Assembly (NCBI RefSeq): GCF_004348985.1 | Contig: NZ_SMKW01000026.1 | Location: forward strand, 1-64,000 | Origin: Saccharopolyspora elongata | GTDB taxonomy: Bacteria; Actinomycetota; Actinomycetes; Mycobacteriales; Pseudonocardiaceae | Reading direction: 5' to 3' | Length of the DNA stretch: 64,000 bases | Shown here: positions 46,094 through 55,813 of the stretch, one piece after another | Numbering within the stretch: the first letter of the stretch is position 1 | Layout: each line of letters starts with the position of its first letter | Program-made: the position numbers and the translations under genes | Notes under the pieces: model-generated | Told to the model about the DNA's origin: nothing | The model's input: only the letters and a program-made list of their open reading frames with translations | Database searches by the model: none

Positions 46094-47839
46094 GTGATCA
46101 CGAGGATGTCGACGTTGTTCCTGCGTACCCTGCGCGAGGATCCGGCCGACGCCGAGGTGCCGAGCCACAAGCTGCTCGTCCGCGCCGGCTACGTCCGCCG
46201 GATCGCGCCGGGCATCTACTCGTGGCTGCCGCTGGGCCTGCGGGTGCTGCGCAAGATCGAGGAGGTCGTGCGCGAGGAGATGAACGCGATCGGCGCGCAG
46301 GAGATCCACTTCCCCGCGCTGCTGCCGAAGGAGCCCTACGACGCGACCAACCGCTGGACCGAGTACGGCCCGAACCTGTTCCGGCTGAAGGACCGCAAGG
46401 GCGGCGACTACCTGCTCGGTCCGACGCACGAGGAGCTGTTCGCGCTCACCGTCAAGGGCGAGTACAGCTCCTACAAGGACTACCCGGTCATGCTGTACCA
46501 GATCCAGACGAAGTACCGGGACGAGGAGCGGCCCCGCGCCGGCATCCTGCGCGGCCGCGAGTTCGTCATGAAGGACTCCTACTCCTTCGACCTGGACGAC
46601 GAGGGCCTGGCGAACTCGTACCAGCTGCACCGCGACGCCTACATCCGGATCTTCGACCGGGTCGGGCTGCGCTACGTGATCGTCGCGGCCACCTCCGGCG
46701 CGATGGGCGGTTCGGCGTCCGAGGAGTTCCTGGCCGAGAGCGAGACCGGTGAGGACACCTTCGTCCGCAGCACCGAGTCGGGCTTCGCCGCCAACGTCGA
46801 GGCCGTGGTCACCCCCGCGCCGCCCGCCGAACCGGTCGAGGGCAAGGCGGCCGCCGAGGTCCACCACACGCCGAACACGCCGACCATCGAGACCCTGGTC
46901 GACTACCTCAACGCCAACACCGACCGCAAGTTCACCGCGGCCGACACGCTGAAGAACGTGCTGGTCAAGACCCGGCAGCCGGGCTCGTCGGACTGGCAGC
47001 TGCTGGCTGTGGGCGTGCCCGGCGACCGCGAGGTCGACATGAAGCGGCTGGAGGCGTCGCTGGAGCCCGCCGAGGTGGCGTTGCTGGAGGAAGCCGACTT
47101 CGCCGCCAGCCCGTTCCTGGTCAAGGGCTACATCGGCCCGAAGGCGTTGCAGGACAACGGCGTTCGGTACCTGGTCGACCCGCGCGTGGTGACCGGGACG
47201 GCGTGGGTCACCGGCGCCGACAAGACCGACCACCACGTGGTGGACCTGCTGTGCGGCCGGGACTTCACCCCGGACGGCACCATCGAGGCCGCCGAGGTCC
47301 GCGAGGGCGACCCGTCGCCGGACGGCCGCGGCACCCTGGTCGCCGCGCGCGGCATCGAGATCGGCCACATCTTCCAGCTCGGCCGCAAGTACGCCGACGC
47401 GTTCTCGCTGGACGCGCTCGGCCAGGACGGCAAGCCGAAGCGAATCACCATGGGCTCCTACGGCGTCGGCGTGTCGCGGCTGGTGGCCGCGATCGCCGAG
47501 CAGAGCCACGACGAGGTCGGCCTGGTGTGGCCGCGCGAGGTGGCGCCCGCCGACGTGCACGTGGTGATCGCGGGCAAGGACGAGAGCATCCGGGAGCGCG
47601 GCGAGGCCATCGCGGCCGAGCTCGACGCGGCCGGCGTGCAGGTGATCCTCGACGACCGGACGGTGTCGCCGGGCGTGAAGTTCGCCGACTCCGAGTTGAT
47701 CGGGGTGCCGACGGTCCTGGTGGTGGGCAAGGGCCTGACCAGGGGCGTCGTCGAGGTCCGCGACCGCCGCTCCGGCGACCGCGCGGAGGTCGAGGCGGAC
47801 AACGCGGTGCAGCACCTCATCGACGTCGTCCGCGGCTGA
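46094..47839 (+). CDS. proS: Prolyl-tRNA synthetase (bacterial type)
   Basis: A protein of 581 residues from GTG 46094. Class II motifs are present: [18 protein letters not shown] (motif 1 region), [38 protein letters not shown] (motif 2, shown over its core [12 protein letters not shown]) and the motif 3 [14 protein letters not shown]. The YbaK-like editing (INS) domain occupies about residues 210-390, so it is the bacterial rather than the archaeal/eukaryal type. The anticodon-binding domain is at the end. A GACGAGGAGC site lies upstream. Confidence 0.96.
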   Translation: MITRMSTLFLRTLREDPADAEVPSHKLLVRAGYVRRIAPGIYSWLPLGLRVLRKIEEVVREEMNAIGAQEIHFPALLPKEPYDATNRWTEYGPNLFRLKDRKGGDYLLGPTHEELFALTVKGEYSSYKDYPVMLYQIQTKYRDEERPRAGILRGREFVMKDSYSFDLDDEGLANSYQLHRDAYIRIFDRVGLRYVIVAATSGAMGGSASEEFLAESETGEDTFVRSTESGFAANVEAVVTPAPPAEPVEGKAAAEVHHTPNTPTIETLVDYLNANTDRKFTAADTLKNVLVKTRQPGSSDWQLLAVGVPGDREVDMKRLEASLEPAEVALLEEADFAASPFLVKGYIGPKALQDNGVRYLVDPRVVTGTAWVTGADKTDHHVVDLLCGRDFTPDGTIEAAEVREGDPSPDGRGTLVAARGIEIGHIFQLGRKYADAFSLDALGQDGKPKRITMGSYGVGVSRLVAAIAEQSHDEVGLVWPREVAPADVHVVIAGKDESIRERGEAIAAELDAAGVQVILDDRTVSPGVKFADSELIGVPTVLVVGKGLTRGVVEVRDRRSGDRAEVEADNAVQHLIDVVRG

Positions 47840-47856
47840 GAGACCCGAAGCCGATA

Positions 47857-47899
47857 ACGGGGCCGTGGGGCCGGGGTTTCCCTGGACCCACGGCCCCGT
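47857..47899. terminator. Bidirectional hairpin between proS and the HAD gene
   Basis: ACGGGGCCGTGGG (47857-47869) and CCCACGGCCCCGT (47887-47899) pair perfectly over 13 bases. It lies in the 86-bp gap between two convergent genes. Only a short GTCTTC follows, so termination would rely on the stem. Confidence 0.65.
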
Positions 47900-47925
47900 G
47901 TCTTCGCTGCTCCGGAATCCGCAGG

Positions 47926-48612
47926 TCAGGACAATGCGGCGAGCACCGCGTCGGTGTCGGCGAGGTTCGGCAGGACCGCGTGGGCGCCTGCGGCGCGGAG
48001 GTCGTCCTCGCTGCTGGAGCCCGTGGCGACGCCGACCGCGACCGCGCCGAAGCGCAGCGCACCCGCGACGTCGTGCGGCGTGTCGCCGACGACCACCACG
48101 GCGTCCGGGGCGATCGGCCCGCCGTGGCGGTCTTCGGCCTTCGCGACGGAGTCCGCGATCAGGTCGTGGCGGTGCACCGAGGCCTCGCCGAAGCCGCCGA
48201 TCTCGAAGTCGACGTGGTGGTGCAGGTCGAACGATTCGAGCTTGTGGAAGGCGACCTCCGCGAGGTTCCCGGTCACCAGCGTCTGCGTGAACCGAGGCTC
48301 GTCGGCCAGCGCCGTCAGCGCCCGGGCCGCGCCGGGCAGCGCGCTGCCGCGCTGCGAGAGCTCGTCGCGCGTTTCGGCGACCGCGCTGGTCAGCGCCGCG
48401 AACATGGCCGCGATCGTGGGCTCGTCCGGGGTGCTGCCGTGGATCTCCAGCACGTCCGTGGTGATCGCCAGCTCGGTGCGGCCGGCGGTGTCCGGCATGC
48501 GCTGCAGGGCCTTCCCGGTCACGTCCGCGAGCGCGCGGCGGTACCAGCGGGAGCCGAAGCCCCGGGCGTCGATCAGGGTCAGGTCGATGTCCCACAGCAC
48601 GAGTCGCGTCAC
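47926..48612 (-). CDS. HAD-superfamily hydrolase (phosphoglycolate phosphatase-like)
   Basis: A protein of 228 residues. HAD motif I is VLWDIDLTLID (nucleophile and acid Asp pair), motif II is LVTGN, and motif IV is VVVVGDTPHDVAGA. A helical cap lies between I and II. The substrate is likely a small phosphate ester such as phosphoglycolate; it could also be a pyrophosphatase of the same family. It is convergent with proS. Confidence 0.88.
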   Translation of the reverse strand: MTRLVLWDIDLTLIDARGFGSRWYRRALADVTGKALQRMPDTAGRTELAITTDVLEIHGSTPDEPTIAAMFAALTSAVAETRDELSQRGSALPGAARALTALADEPRFTQTLVTGNLAEVAFHKLESFDLHHHVDFEIGGFGEASVHRHDLIADSVAKAEDRHGGPIAPDAVVVVGDTPHDVAGALRFGAVAVGVATGSSSEDDLRAAGAHAVLPNLADTDAVLAALS

Positions 48613-48673
48613 CGCACCATCCTGCCAGCCGACAGGACGGTGCGGGACGCCCGATTTCCCAGCAGCCGCGGGC

Positions 48674-49960
48674 TCAGGCGGCGAGCTCGCGGCGGGCGGT
48701 CTCGGTGACGATCGACATGCCCAGCACCGTCAGCGCCAGGCAGCAGATCAACATGATCGCCACCGGCATCGCCGAATGCGTCGCCCGCAGCAGCGCCGCG
48801 CCGATCAGCGGCGCGGCGGCGCCGGCGACCACCGTGGCGGCCTGATATCCCAGCGACACCCCGGAATACCGCACCGAGGTGCCGAAGAGTTCGGCGTAGA
48901 AGGCGGATTGCGCGCCGGTCAGCGTGCCGTGCAGCAGCAGGCCGACCGCCACCGCCAGGAACACCAGCACCGGATCGTGGCTGCCCACCAGCGGGAAGAA
49001 GATAACCGTCCACAATGCACAGCCGACGGCGGCGGTGATCGCCACCGGGCGGCGGCCGAGCCGGTCGGACAGCGCCCCGCCGGCGAGCATCGACAACGCC
49101 TGCACGAGGGAACCGACGGCCACCGCGGTGGTCGTGATCGCGGTGGGAAGCCCGATGTTGCCCGCGTAGACCAGCAGGAAGATGGTGAACACGTAGAACG
49201 CGGCGTTCTCGCCCACGCGCGCCGCGAACACCGCGAACACCGCCCGCGGGTACTGGGCCAACGCTTCGAGCACCGGCGCCCGCTCCTCGCGGCTCTCCTC
49301 GGCGACGGCCTGGAACAGCGGCGACTCGGCCACCCGCAGCCGCACCCACAACCCGATGACGACCAGCACGATCGACGCCAGGAACGGGATCCGCCAGCCC
49401 CACGCCGAGTACTGCGCGCCGGTCGTCGCGGCCGCCATCGCGGCCAGGGCGCCCGTGGCGAGCAGGTTGCCCAGCGGCCCGCCGGTCTGCGGCCACGAGG
49501 TCCAGAAACCGCGCCGCTCGCGCGGCCCGTGCTCGGCCACCAGCAGCACCGCGCCGCCGAACTCGCCGCCGAGCGCGAAGCCCTGCACCAGCCGCAGCAG
49601 CGTCAGCAGCAGCGGCGCCGCGATCCCGATCTGCTGGTAGCCCGGCAGCACGCCGATCAGCACCGATGCGGAGCCCATCAGGACCAGGCTGATCACCAGC
49701 AGCCGCTTGCGGCCGACCCGGTCGCCGAAGTGCCCGAACACCAGGCCGCCCAGCGGCCGGGCGGCGAACCCGACGGCATAGGTGACCAGCGCCAGCAGCA
49801 CGCCGAGCAGCCCGTCGGAATGCGGGAAGAAGACCGGGCCGAACACGGTGGCCGCGGCCGCCCCGTACAGGAAGAAGTCGTAGAACTCGACGGTGGTCCC
49901 GACCACGCCCGCGGACACCACGCGGGCCAGGCGGCGAGTTCCCCCAGCTGTTGTCGTCAC
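48674..49960 (-). CDS. MHS-family metabolite:H+ symporter (MFS)
   Basis: A protein of 428 residues with about 12 membrane helices. The MHS signatures are GTTVEFYDFFLYG, FGHFGDRVGRKRLLVISL and LRLVQGFALGGEFGGAVLL. Relatives carry shikimate, alpha-ketoglutarate, proline/betaine or citrate. GTG 49960 is used because the protein then begins MTTTAGGTRRLARVV, as in relatives; an earlier GTG at 49987 is possible. The substrate is unknown. Confidence 0.9.
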   Translation of the reverse strand: MTTTAGGTRRLARVVSAGVVGTTVEFYDFFLYGAAAATVFGPVFFPHSDGLLGVLLALVTYAVGFAARPLGGLVFGHFGDRVGRKRLLVISLVLMGSASVLIGVLPGYQQIGIAAPLLLTLLRLVQGFALGGEFGGAVLLVAEHGPRERRGFWTSWPQTGGPLGNLLATGALAAMAAATTGAQYSAWGWRIPFLASIVLVVIGLWVRLRVAESPLFQAVAEESREERAPVLEALAQYPRAVFAVFAARVGENAAFYVFTIFLLVYAGNIGLPTAITTTAVAVGSLVQALSMLAGGALSDRLGRRPVAITAAVGCALWTVIFFPLVGSHDPVLVFLAVAVGLLLHGTLTGAQSAFYAELFGTSVRYSGVSLGYQAATVVAGAAAPLIGAALLRATHSAMPVAIMLICCLALTVLGMSIVTETARRELAA

Positions 49961-50040
49961 GGTCGCAAAGAGTGCTCGCGCGACCACGCCCCGCGCAAGA
50001 TCCCGGCTCGAAGTTGCCTCGTTCCCGCTCCTGTTCGCAA

Positions 50041-50085
50041 TGCGGTTGAAATCGAATCGTCGATTTCGGTGGAAATCGCGGCCGG
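50041..50085. repeat. Degenerate family A palindrome
   Basis: TTGAAATCGA (50045) and TCGATTTCGGTGGAAATCGCG are recognisable relatives of the family A arms with several substitutions toward GC. It ends three bases before the stop of the YjbQ gene, the same placement as other copies. Confidence 0.6.
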
Positions 50086-50087
50086 GA

Positions 50088-50498
50088 TCAGCCGGGCAGG
50101 AAGCTCAGGCGGACCCGGCGGACCGGATTGTCCACATTGGTGTCCACCAGGCACACCGACTGCCAGGTCCCCAGCGCCATCTCCCCGCCCAGCACCGGGA
50201 TCGACGCGTACGGCGGGACGAACGCGGGCAGCACGTGGTCGCGGCCGTGGCCCCGCGAGCCGTGGCGGTGCCGCCAGCGGTCGTCGGCGGGCAGCAGGTC
50301 CCGAAGGGCGGCGAGCAGGTCGTCGTCGCTGCCCGCGCCGGTCTCGATGATCGCCAGCCCGGCGGTCGCGTGCGGCACCCAGACGTTGAGCAGGCCGTCG
50401 CGGGCCCGGGCCGAACGCAGGAACCGCTCGCACTCCGCGCCCAGGTCGTAGACGACTTCCACGGAGCCGGTCCGGACCTCGATTTCCTCGCTGTGCAT
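50088..50498 (-). CDS. YjbQ/UPF0047 family protein
   Basis: A protein of 136 residues from ATG 50498. It carries LNVWVPHATAGLAIIETGAG, DDRWRHRHGSRGHGRDHVLP and LGTWQSVCLVD, the family pattern with clustered His residues. YjbQ proteins show weak thiamine phosphate synthase activity in E. coli; the physiological function is uncertain. It is divergent from the aminotransferase gene 57 bp away. Confidence 0.9.
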   Translation of the reverse strand: MHSEEIEVRTGSVEVVYDLGAECERFLRSARARDGLLNVWVPHATAGLAIIETGAGSDDDLLAALRDLLPADDRWRHRHGSRGHGRDHVLPAFVPPYASIPVLGGEMALGTWQSVCLVDTNVDNPVRRVRLSFLPG

Positions 50499-50555
50499 GG
50501 GTTCCACCGTAAGCAGCGGTACCGGAACCGGCCCGGCCGGTGCGAGGATGCCGCC

Positions 50556-51575
50556 ATGCGTGAGGCATTCGGTGCGCGGTTCGACGTCCCGGACGGCTAT
50601 CTCAACACCGCGAGCATCGGCATCCCGACCGCCGACGCGGCCCGCGCGGTCGCGGAGTCGGTGGCGCGCTGGGGGAGCGGCCGCGACCTGCCCGAGGACT
50701 TCGAGCCGGCGGTGGCCGACGCACGGGCGTCGTTCGCGGCGCTGGTCGGCACCACCGCGGAGCGGGTGGCGATCGGGGCCACCGCTTCCCAGCTCGTCGG
50801 CCTGGTCGCGGCGAGCCTGCCGGCGGGCGCTCGCGTGCTGGTCGCCGAGAACGAGTTCACCAGCGTCGTCTTCCCGTTCGCCGCGCAACCGGACGTGCAG
50901 GTCACCGAGGTGCCGTTGGACGAGATCGCGGAGCACGCCGCGGACCACGACCTGGTGGCGGTCAGCGCGGTGCAGTCCAGCGACGGCCGGATCGTCGACC
51001 TCGACGGCCTCCGGCGGAGCGCCGCCGTGGGTTCGACGCGGGTGCTCATCGACGTCACGCAGGCGCTGGGCTGGCTGCCGGTGCGGCTCGACTGGGCCGA
51101 CTGGGTCGTCGGCGCTGCTTACAAGTGGCTGTTGTCACCGCGCGGCGCCGCCTGGCTGGCGGTGCACCCGGATGCGCCCGAGGTCGTGCCGAACAGCGCG
51201 AACTGGTACGCCGGGCAGGACCCGTGGAGCACCACCTACGGCCTGCCGCTGCGGCTGGCCGGCGGCGCCCGCTCGCTCGACCTCTCGCCGACGTGGTTCG
51301 CGCAGGTCGGGGCGGCGGTGGCGATGCGATGGCTGGCCGGGCTCGACATGGCCGCGGTCGCCGCGCACTGCACCGGGCTGGCCGACGAGTTCAGCGCGGC
51401 GCTGGGCCTGCCAGCCGCCGGCTCCGCGATCGTCTCGGTGCGGGCGCCGGACGCCGTGTCGAAGCTCACGGAGGCCGGGATCACCTGCGCGGCGCGAGCG
51501 GGCCGGGCACGCCTGTCATTTCACCTCTACAACACCTCCGCCGACGTCGAGCGTGCGGTGCGTGCGCTGCGATGA
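50556..51575 (+). CDS. Class V aminotransferase family protein
   Basis: A protein of 339 residues from ATG 50556 (GAGGA eight bases upstream). The PLP lysine is in GAAYKWLLSPRGAAWL (about Lys190), with VSAVQSSDGRIVDLDGL and VLIDVTQALGW before it. It is a NifS/Csd-like fold of the short actinobacterial type, without the desulfurase Cys-loop evident. Reaction not determined; it could be an aminotransferase or a lyase. Confidence 0.85.
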   Translation: MREAFGARFDVPDGYLNTASIGIPTADAARAVAESVARWGSGRDLPEDFEPAVADARASFAALVGTTAERVAIGATASQLVGLVAASLPAGARVLVAENEFTSVVFPFAAQPDVQVTEVPLDEIAEHAADHDLVAVSAVQSSDGRIVDLDGLRRSAAVGSTRVLIDVTQALGWLPVRLDWADWVVGAAYKWLLSPRGAAWLAVHPDAPEVVPNSANWYAGQDPWSTTYGLPLRLAGGARSLDLSPTWFAQVGAAVAMRWLAGLDMAAVAAHCTGLADEFSAALGLPAAGSAIVSVRAPDAVSKLTEAGITCAARAGRARLSFHLYNTSADVERAVRALR

Positions 51576-51654
51576 CCATCCGGGGTGTCCGACTTGTAAT
51601 CAGCGCCCGCTACGGTTGGTGCTCGTGCCGGACCGACGAGGTGTGCCCGAAGAG

Positions 51655-52473
51655 ATGACGGGAGCACAAGCCAACACGCAGCGCGAAACCACGCCGCTGC
51701 GGCGCGACAACTCGCTTATCAGACCGGATCGCGCACCGGTGCCGCCGCCGGACGAGGCCACCCGGCCGGCGTTCGCCCCACCGCCCCGCCGCGACCAGCC
51801 ACCGCAGCCGCCGCCGCCGGTGCAGCAGCAGCCGCCGCAGGCGACGAGCTGGCAGGCCCCGGTGGCGCAGCCCGAGCCGCAGCCGCGTCGCATCACGCCG
51901 ACCGGCTGGCTGCTGCGCGGGCTCGGGCTCGTCGCGATCTCCGTGCTGTCCGGGCTGATCTGGCTGATGATCAAGCCGGACACCGAGGACGAGGCCGCGC
52001 CGCCGCCTGCGGAGGTGCCGCGCTACGAGTTCGTCCCGATCCGCCGCGAAGAAGCGTTCCAGGGCTGCCAGAACGTCTCCACGGCCAAGATCAAGAGCTT
52101 CTTCCAGGAGCAGGAGTGCGCGCACCTCACGCGGGCGCTCTACAGCACCAAGCTGCCCGACGGCACCCGGGTGCTGACCTCGCTGGTCACGGTCCTGATG
52201 CCGGACGCGGCCACCGCGCAGCAGCTCAACGATCTGACCACCAAGGACGGCACGGGCAACATCCGGGACCTGGTCGACGACGGGCGGGACGGCACTAAGG
52301 GCATGCCGGCGCTGGACGACGACGCCTACGCCTCGGGCCGCCAGGACCGGCTGGTGGTGATCGGCGACTCGGCCTACTTCGACAAGAACACGCCGCACAA
52401 GGACCCGGCGCTGCTCGACGTCACCAAGGAAGCCCTGAAGCTCGGCTGGCCGCAGGAGCAGACCCCGCGCTGA
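51655..52473 (+). CDS. Single-pass membrane protein with proline-rich cytoplasmic N-terminus
   Basis: A protein of about 272 residues. The first 80 are polar and Pro/Gln-rich (PPPRRDQPPQPPPPVQQQ). One membrane helix follows (LLRGLGLVAISVLSGLIWLM), and the remainder is an exported domain with two Cys (FQGCQNVS and EQECAHLT) that may form a disulfide. ATG 51655 is used; GTG 51625 or 51643 in the same frame are possible, the former lying just after a TACGGT -10-like hexamer, which would make it leaderless. I recognise no family. Confidence 0.7.
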   Translation: MTGAQANTQRETTPLRRDNSLIRPDRAPVPPPDEATRPAFAPPPRRDQPPQPPPPVQQQPPQATSWQAPVAQPEPQPRRITPTGWLLRGLGLVAISVLSGLIWLMIKPDTEDEAAPPPAEVPRYEFVPIRREEAFQGCQNVSTAKIKSFFQEQECAHLTRALYSTKLPDGTRVLTSLVTVLMPDAATAQQLNDLTTKDGTGNIRDLVDDGRDGTKGMPALDDDAYASGRQDRLVVIGDSAYFDKNTPHKDPALLDVTKEALKLGWPQEQTPR

Positions 52474-52482
52474 CCGCCGGGG

Positions 52483-52929
52483 TCAGGGCTGACCGGGGAA
52501 GGGCTTCGCGGCCGGCTGCGTGCCGACGGTGAGCCGCCACCGGGTGGCCCGGACGGCAGCGGTGGTCAGGCCGTCGAGCGCGATACCGCGCAGCGCGGCG
52601 TCCTCGGCGTTCTCCAACACCGAACGCCAGCCGGTCTCGCAGTCGCTCTCCGTCTTGACCAGCAGCCCGATCGCCGCCTTCTGGTCGCTCACCGACTCCC
52701 CGACGTCGTACGCCGGCTGAGCCGCCGGCGGCGTCTGCTGCGCGTCGCGGATCACCCGCTCCGCGGTGTCGCGCAGCCTCCTGTGCTGCTCCATCGCGTC
52801 GCCGATCGCGCTGCGCACGCGGGATTCGCTCACGAACGCGCTCGCCAGCCCGTACACCCACACCGCCGCGTGCTCCGCGCTCAACGCGCTGCGCAGCGCG
52901 TTGCCCGCCTCGTCCGAAAGCCCCGTCAT
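52483..52929 (-). CDS. DUF4439 ferritin-like protein
   Basis: A protein of 148 residues from ATG 52929, overlapping the upstream lipoprotein stop (ATGA). The stretches LRSALSAEHAAVWVYGLASA and AMEQHRRLRDTAERVIRD are two helices of a ferritin-like four-helix bundle, with Glu and His residues at the positions where metals bind. Such proteins are paired with a lipoprotein upstream of rimP in many actinobacteria. Function unknown. Confidence 0.83.
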   Translation of the reverse strand: MTGLSDEAGNALRSALSAEHAAVWVYGLASAFVSESRVRSAIGDAMEQHRRLRDTAERVIRDAQQTPPAAQPAYDVGESVSDQKAAIGLLVKTESDCETGWRSVLENAEDAALRGIALDGLTTAAVRATRWRLTVGTQPAAKPFPGQP

Positions 52930-53417
52930 CCGAGCACCTCCCGCAGGCTCGCGCAGCTCGCCGCGACCGATCCCAGCAGCCCGGCGCGATAGGGCTCCAC
53001 CCCGGGCACGAGCTGGGCCGCCCTGTCCTGCGCGCCGGTCAGCGCATCGCGCAGCGCCTTCGTCGCCGTGCTCGCCGAGGACGGGGCCTGCTGCGGCGCC
53101 GGATCGGGCACCGACGGCGGGTCTTCGGGATCGCGCGGATTGACCCGGTCGACCTCGCGCTGCAACGCGGCGGCGTGCTCGGAACGCACCGAGGCGACCT
53201 CGCCGGCGGCGTCGGCCAGGCCCGGATGTGCCTGCGCGATCGCCTTCGCCAGCTGTGCGTCGGACTTCGCCGCGGCCGCCAGCGCCACCAGCGGGTCGGG
53301 CTCCTCGGGTGCCGAGCTGCACGCCGCGGTCAGCGCGGCGGCGACCGGAACGGCCGCGAACAACCGCAGCGCGCTCCGCCGCCCCAGCAGCGACCTGGCT
53401 CGCGAAGGGGATTCCAC
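52926..53417 (-). CDS. Lipoprotein upstream of rimP
   Basis: A protein of 163 residues. The N-terminus GRRSALRLFAAVPVAAALTAAC has a twin-arginine-like pair and a lipobox ending at LTAAC, so export by Tat or Sec and lipidation are likely (the quoted run is split as GRRSALRLF and AAALTAAC). The mature part is helical and Ala-rich with a Pro-rich linker. It is divergent from rimP and coupled to the DUF4439 gene. The 251-bp gap to rimP holds the promoter region and no gene. Confidence 0.78.
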   Translation of the reverse strand: MESPSRARSLLGRRSALRLFAAVPVAAALTAACSSAPEEPDPLVALAAAAKSDAQLAKAIAQAHPGLADAAGEVASVRSEHAAALQREVDRVNPRDPEDPPSVPDPAPQQAPSSASTATKALRDALTGAQDRAAQLVPGVEPYRAGLLGSVAASCASLREVLG

Positions 53418-53668
53418 GTCGGCCTATCCTGCCAGGCGATCACCCGGCCGGACGCCCGGGCATCGCCCCCGGTGATCGGTACGATCCGCCGATCGTTGGG
53501 GTCCCACGCCGCGCTCGGGTGCGGGTGGACGCGATACCCTGGGCGACCGCGGCCGGCACGGACAGCACTGGTCGTGAACGTCCCGCCGGCCGGCCCGGCC
53601 GCGAGACCCCGTGCCGCGATGTTTCCAGGTCTGCTCCAGACCCCGATCGGAATTTAGGGAGTGCCAAC

Positions 53669-54226
53669 GTGTCCAGCCCGCCGCGCGGTGCGATCACCGC
53701 GCAGCTGGAGCCCGTCGTAGCCGAGGCCGTGGCTAGATCGGGCTTCGACCTCGAGGAGTTCGACGTGCAGCAGGCCGGCCGCCGCCGGCTGATCAAGGTC
53801 GTCATCGACTCCGACGACGGCGTCGGGCTCGACGAGATCTCCGACGTCAGTCGCGCGGTGTCGGAGGTGCTGGACGCGCACGAGCACGTCCTGGCCGGCT
53901 CCTACACGCTCGAGGTCACCTCGCCGGGCGTGGACCGGCCGCTGACCCGCGCGCGGCACTGGCGTCGCGCCCGCTACCGGCTGGTCAAGATCCGGTTCGC
54001 CGACGGCGAGAAGTTGGTGGCGCGGGTCGGGGCGGCCGATGATGAAGGAGTCACGGTGCTGGTCGCCGGCGAACTGCGCCGGGTGGCCTACCGTGATGTC
54101 GAACGCGCGGTGGTCGAGGTGGAGTTCCAGCAGCCACCGGCGGAGGATTTGGTCAAGCTGGAGCGGGCTGCGAGCGGCGTTTCCCAAGAGGGGGACGACC
54201 GGGAAGACACGGAGGAGTCGAGGTGA
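53669..54226 (+). CDS. rimP: Ribosome maturation factor RimP
   Basis: A protein of 185 residues from GTG 53669 with GGGAG eight bases upstream. It has [39 protein letters not shown] and the signature [13 protein letters not shown]. RimP is needed for 30S subunit maturation. It starts the rimP-nusA operon; its stop overlaps the nusA start (GTGA). The acidic C-terminal tail ([12 protein letters not shown]) is an actinobacterial extension. Confidence 0.95.
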   Translation: MSSPPRGAITAQLEPVVAEAVARSGFDLEEFDVQQAGRRRLIKVVIDSDDGVGLDEISDVSRAVSEVLDAHEHVLAGSYTLEVTSPGVDRPLTRARHWRRARYRLVKIRFADGEKLVARVGAADDEGVTVLVAGELRRVAYRDVERAVVEVEFQQPPAEDLVKLERAASGVSQEGDDREDTEESR

Positions 54227-55293
54227 ACGTCGACATCGCGGCGCTGCGGGCGATCGAACGCGACAAGGACATCCCGTTCGAGACGGTCCTGGAAGCGATC
54301 GAATCGGCACTGCTCACCGCATACCGCCACACCGAGGGGCACCAGCCGCACGCGCGGGTGGAGGTGGACCGCAAGACCGGTGTCGTGCGGGTCCTCGCGC
54401 ACACCCTGGCGGCCGACGGCAGCGTGCAGGAGGAATGGGACGACACCCCGGAGGGGTTCGGGCGCATCGCGGCGACGACCGCGCGGCAGGTCATCCTGCA
54501 GCGGCTGCGCGACGCCGAGCACGAGCGCACCTTCGGCGAGTTCTCCGCCAAGGAGGGCGAGATCCTCGGCGGTGTCATCCAGCGCGACGCGCGCGCCAAC
54601 TCGCGCGGCATGGTCATCGTGTCGGTCGGCGACAGCGAGGGTGTGATCCCCGCCGCCGAGCAGGTGCCCAGCGAGAACTACGAGCACGGCACCCGGATCA
54701 AGTGCTACGTCGTCGGGGTGTCCCGGAGCGCGCGCGGACCGCAGATCACGCTGTCCCGCACCCACCCGAACCTGGTGCGGCGGCTGTTCGCGCTGGAGGT
54801 CCCGGAGATCGCCGACGGCACCGTGGAGATCCCCGCGGTGGCGCGGGAGGCCGGGCACCGCTCCAAGATCGCGGTGCGCTCGACCGTCAGCGGCGTCAAC
54901 GCCAAGGGCGCCTGCATCGGGCCGATGGGCTCGCGGGTGCGCAACGTGATGAGCGAGCTCGGCGGCGAGAAGATCGACATCATCGACTACTCGGACGACC
55001 CGGCGACCTTCGTCGGCAACGCCCTGTCGCCGGCCAAGGTAGTCTCGGTGGAGGTCGTCGACGAACGCACCAAGACCGCGCGGGTGGTCGTGCCGGACTT
55101 CCAGCTCTCGCTGGCGATCGGCAAGGAAGGCCAGAACGCCCGGCTCGCGGCTCGGCTCACCGGCTGGCGGATCGACATCCGCAGCGATGCCGACCCGGGT
55201 GCGTCGGCCACTCCGGCGGCGCAACCCCCGGCGCAGGCGTCCGGTCTGGACCCTGCGGTGGAGGGACTGCCGACCGTGGGTTCGGCCGAGTAA
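54223..55293 (+). CDS. nusA: Transcription termination/antitermination factor NusA
   Basis: A protein of 356 residues from GTG 54223, the short actinobacterial type without the C-terminal acidic repeats of E. coli. The N-terminal domain ([19 protein letters not shown]) is followed by an S1 domain and two KH domains, with [20 protein letters not shown] and [20 protein letters not shown]. It binds RNA polymerase and nascent RNA. Confidence 0.96.
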   Translation: MNVDIAALRAIERDKDIPFETVLEAIESALLTAYRHTEGHQPHARVEVDRKTGVVRVLAHTLAADGSVQEEWDDTPEGFGRIAATTARQVILQRLRDAEHERTFGEFSAKEGEILGGVIQRDARANSRGMVIVSVGDSEGVIPAAEQVPSENYEHGTRIKCYVVGVSRSARGPQITLSRTHPNLVRRLFALEVPEIADGTVEIPAVAREAGHRSKIAVRSTVSGVNAKGACIGPMGSRVRNVMSELGGEKIDIIDYSDDPATFVGNALSPAKVVSVEVVDERTKTARVVVPDFQLSLAIGKEGQNARLAARLTGWRIDIRSDADPGASATPAAQPPAQASGLDPAVEGLPTVGSAE

Positions 55294-55352
55294 CGTCGTC
55301 GGGTTAGAATCAAAGGAGGTTCGACGCGAGGGGAGCGACAATCCGCACACGG

Positions 55353-55721
55353 GTGTCCGGCGAGCACGGCGAAAGCCGTGAGCCCGTTCGTACCTGCGTG
55401 GGGTGTCGTGCCCGGACGTCATCCTCTGAGCTGCTGCGTGTGGTGGCTGAGGTCGGTCGGGCTGGTCCCGTCGCCGTACCCGATCCACGACGTCGGCAAC
55501 CGGGCCGGGGCGCTTGGCTGCACCCCGATCCGGCGTGCCTTCGTCTGGCCGAACGGCGCCGGGCTTTTCCGCGTGCACTCCGTGTACCGGGAGTCCTGGA
55601 CACCTCGGCCGTGCAGGCCCACCTGAGTGCCGGGCAACCGCAGCAGGCGGCTCAAGACGTGACCGACGCGGGATCCGTCCCGCGCCAGGCAACTGAAGGA
55701 AAGCAGGTCGACCCGTCATGA
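55353..55721 (+). CDS. ylxR: YlxR/DUF448 family RNA-binding protein
   Basis: A protein of about 122 residues with the family core [20 protein letters not shown] and later [20 protein letters not shown]. Its place between nusA and infB is conserved in bacteria; the homologue RnpM modulates RNase P. GTG 55353 is the likely start, though no strong ribosome site is visible. The tail beyond residue 90 is not conserved. Confidence 0.85.
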   Translation: MSGEHGESREPVRTCVGCRARTSSSELLRVVAEVGRAGPVAVPDPRRRQPGRGAWLHPDPACLRLAERRRAFPRALRVPGVLDTSAVQAHLSAGQPQQAAQDVTDAGSVPRQATEGKQVDPS

Positions 55722-55813
55722 ATCAGCCGTGAAGCTGAAGCCATGAACGCGCATCGGCGATAGGACGAGGTCGAGCGGGACTGCCGCCCGGCCTCACCCA
55801 GATGAGGAGAGCA